Of a DNA stretch of 7,526 nucleotides, positions 6,201 through 7,526 are shown one piece after another (position 1 is the first letter of the stretch; each line of letters opens with the position of its first letter). A model generated the notes under the pieces. It was given only the letters and a program-made list of their open reading frames with translations. It was not told where the DNA came from and searched no databases. The DNA comes from Bacteroidota bacterium (GTDB taxonomy: Bacteria; Bacteroidota; Bacteroidia; Chitinophagales; Chitinophagaceae): NCBI GenBank assembly GCA_023392575.1, contig JAEVYV010000092.1, forward strand, positions 1 through 7,526, in the 5' to 3' direction. The translations under genes and the position numbers were made by a program.

Positions 6201-6226
6201 GTTGCGGCACCAGTGTGCGACGCAAC
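6201..6226. repeat. Palindromic intergenic element (REP-like hairpin)
   Basis: GTTGCG (6201-6206) pairs with CGCAAC (6221-6226), and GCAC (6207-6210) pairs with GTGC (6215-6218), around a CAGT loop. A GA bulge (6219-6220) marks where the left arm appears to have lost two bases of an otherwise perfect 12-bp palindrome. It fills part of the 83-base gap between argD and argF', the widest gap downstream of the acyltransferase. A second small hairpin (6235-6249) follows. There is no U-run, so it is not a standard terminator. It could stabilise or process mRNA, or be a dispersed repeat. Confidence 0.55.
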
Positions 6227-6279
6227 GAAATTTAAATAGTAGTGCTATTGTTGACCACAAAAAAATAATTGATCCCAAA

Positions 6280-7245
6280 TTGAAACAGTTCATTTCTGCG
6301 CATGATGTAACCGACATTGACGCTTTGGTTCAAAAAGCCCTGATGTATAAAGCCGACCCTTTCAAACACAAAACCCTGGGCGCCAACAAACGGATTGGGT
6401 GTTTGTTTTTAAACCCCAGTATGCGCACCCGCTTAAGCACTCAAATTGCCGCCCAAAACCTGGGCATGGAAGCCATTGTTTTTAACGTGGGTTCCGAAGG
6501 CTGGGCCCTGGAGTTTGAAGAAGGCGCTGTTATGAACGGAACCACCGTGGAGCATGTAAAAGACGCAGCTCCTATTATGGGCAGTTATTTTGATGTTCTG
6601 GCCATACGCACCTTTCCTTCGCTGAAAAACCGCGAAGAAGATTACAGCGAACAATACATAAAGCAGTTTATCAAATACGCCGGTATTCCGGTGGTAAGCC
6701 TGGAAAGTGCCACACTACATCCCTTGCAGAGCCTTACCGATGTCATCACCATCAGCGAAGACCTGCAGCAAGGCAACCAGACCACAGGGCGCAAACCCAA
6801 GGTGGTGCTGACCTGGGCGCCGCATGTAAAGCCCCTGCCCCAATGTGTGGCCAATAGCTTCGCTCAATGGATCAATGCCTGGGACAAAGCGGATTTTGTC
6901 ATCACCCATCCGGAAGGGTATGAACTGGATGGGCAGTTCACCGAAGGGGCCGCCATCACACACAACCAGGACGAAGCGTTGAAAAATGCCGATTATGTTT
7001 ATGTGAAGAACTGGAGTTCCTATACCGACTATGGTAAAATTTTATGCCGTGATGAAAGCTGGATGCTGACCAACGAAAAATTAAAACACACAAACAAAGC
7101 CAAAGTAATGCATTGTTTGCCGGTGCGAAGGAATGTAGAACTGAGTGATGAGATACTGGACGGCCCGAACAGCATTATTACCCGGGAAGCCTCGAACCGT
7201 ATGTGGGCTGCCCAGGCGGTACTATCAGAAATTTTGAATGGATAA
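6280..7245 (+). CDS. argF': N-succinylornithine carbamoyltransferase (probable)
   Basis: The enzyme transfers the carbamoyl group of carbamoyl phosphate to N-acylornithine, giving N-acylcitrulline. With the TTG 6280 start it has 321 residues, close to about 318 in Bacteroides fragilis. The carbamoyl-phosphate motif SMRTR is at 47-51, HPLQ at 147-150, TWAPHVKPLPQ at 179-189 and HCLPVRRN at 278-285. Residue 90, just before EH (91-92), is Val. That position is Pro in the succinyl enzyme of B. fragilis and Glu92 in the acetyl enzyme of Xanthomonas. The regulatory Lys302 of the Xanthomonas enzyme corresponds to Glu287 here. No ATG exists near the N-terminus. TTG 6280 gives MKQFISAHDV, which matches the family start, whereas TTG 6199 would translate the palindromic spacer. 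The end overlaps argB by eight bases. Confidence 0.92.
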   Translation: MKQFISAHDVTDIDALVQKALMYKADPFKHKTLGANKRIGCLFLNPSMRTRLSTQIAAQNLGMEAIVFNVGSEGWALEFEEGAVMNGTTVEHVKDAAPIMGSYFDVLAIRTFPSLKNREEDYSEQYIKQFIKYAGIPVVSLESATLHPLQSLTDVITISEDLQQGNQTTGRKPKVVLTWAPHVKPLPQCVANSFAQWINAWDKADFVITHPEGYELDGQFTEGAAITHNQDEALKNADYVYVKNWSSYTDYGKILCRDESWMLTNEKLKHTNKAKVMHCLPVRRNVELSDEILDGPNSIITREASNRMWAAQAVLSEILNG

Positions 7246-7526
7246 GATATACATCATAAAAATTGGTGGGAACATCATTGACGATGAAGAAAAGCTTTCT
7301 TCATTTTTAAAAGAGTTTGCGGTGCTGGATGCCCGGAAAATATTGGTTCATGGGGGCGGAAAACTGGCAACCAAACTGGCAGAACAAATGAATGTTCCCC
7401 AGCAAATGGTGGAAGGACGGCGCATTACCGATGCAGAAACCCTGAAAATTGTAACGATGGTGTACGCCGGCTATATCAATAAAAACATTGTAGCCCGGTT
7501 ACAGGCCCACGGCTGTAATGCGCTTG
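7238..7526 (+). CDS. argB: N-acylglutamate kinase (5' part, cut by window end)
   Basis: ArgB phosphorylates the gamma-carboxyl of N-acylglutamate with ATP, the second step of the pathway. Only 96 residues are in the window. They show the amino-acid kinase start IIKIGG (6-11, with Lys8), VHGGGKLATKL (37-47) and the substrate motif GRRITDAETL (60-69), followed by KIVTMVYAGYINKNIV. The first strand begins within three residues of the start Met, so the N-terminal helix that makes hexameric, arginine-inhibited kinases is absent. The ATG lies inside the last codons of argF' and no separate promoter is seen. The open reading frame continues past the window edge. Confidence 0.93.
   Translation, partial: MDKIYIIKIGGNIIDDEEKLSSFLKEFAVLDARKILVHGGGKLATKLAEQMNVPQQMVEGRRITDAETLKIVTMVYAGYINKNIVARLQAHGCNAL

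Noticed and set aside
6199..6279. N-terminal extension of argF' from TTG 6199
   Set aside because: It is a translation of the palindromic spacer. The family's normal N-terminus begins at TTG 6280, which also brings the specificity residue to position 90, as in B. fragilis.

Overview
The window looks like chromosomal DNA of a Bacteroidota bacterium, most likely of the family Chitinophagaceae (inference). Four things point that way: a TTG-N21-TAnnTTTG promoter of the phylum's sigma type, weak or absent Shine-Dalgarno sites, ArgG/ArgC/ProC/ArgB proteins of the Bacteroidetes type, and a carbamoyltransferase of the N-acylornithine class rather than ordinary ornithine transcarbamylase.

Layout. Positions 5-75 are a tRNA-Gln(UUG), followed by a hairpin terminator (81-110) with T-runs on both sides, so it can also end the short minus-strand gene of unknown function at 124-396. 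Positions 397-565 hold no gene, only a dyad at 425-457. From about 566 onward everything reads rightward: promoter (567-598), a 38-codon leader ORF (614-730) ending in three consecutive Arg codons, overlapping RNA hairpins and a U-run (724-826), then GNAT acyltransferase (832-1545), argG (1603-2871), a small cupin (2868-3230), argC (3211-4194), proC (4227-5030), argD (5027-6196), a palindromic spacer element (6201-6226), argF' (6280-7245) and the 5' part of argB (7238-7526, cut by the window edge). Several genes overlap by 4-20 bases, as expected for one translationally coupled operon.

How the genes work together. The likely pathway is acyl-glutamate synthesis (GNAT, inferred), phosphorylation (ArgB), reduction (ArgC), transamination (ArgD), carbamoylation of the still acylated ornithine (ArgF'), deacylation by an enzyme not in this window, and argininosuccinate synthesis (ArgG). 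Residue 90 of ArgF' is Val, neither the Pro of the Bacteroides succinylornithine enzyme nor the Glu of the Xanthomonas acetylornithine enzyme. Published mutants place Val with the succinyl-specific form. ProC and the cupin are passengers or side branches: proline synthesis, and an unknown role.

The most interesting feature is the untranslated-looking leader of the operon. It encodes a short peptide whose Arg-Arg-Arg run lies immediately before a strong hairpin overlapping the peptide's stop codon. A second, weaker stem-loop follows, ending in seven Us just before the first enzyme's TTG start. This is the architecture of ribosome-mediated attenuation tuned to arginine supply. The leader and hairpins are read directly from the sequence; the regulatory mechanism is inferred.
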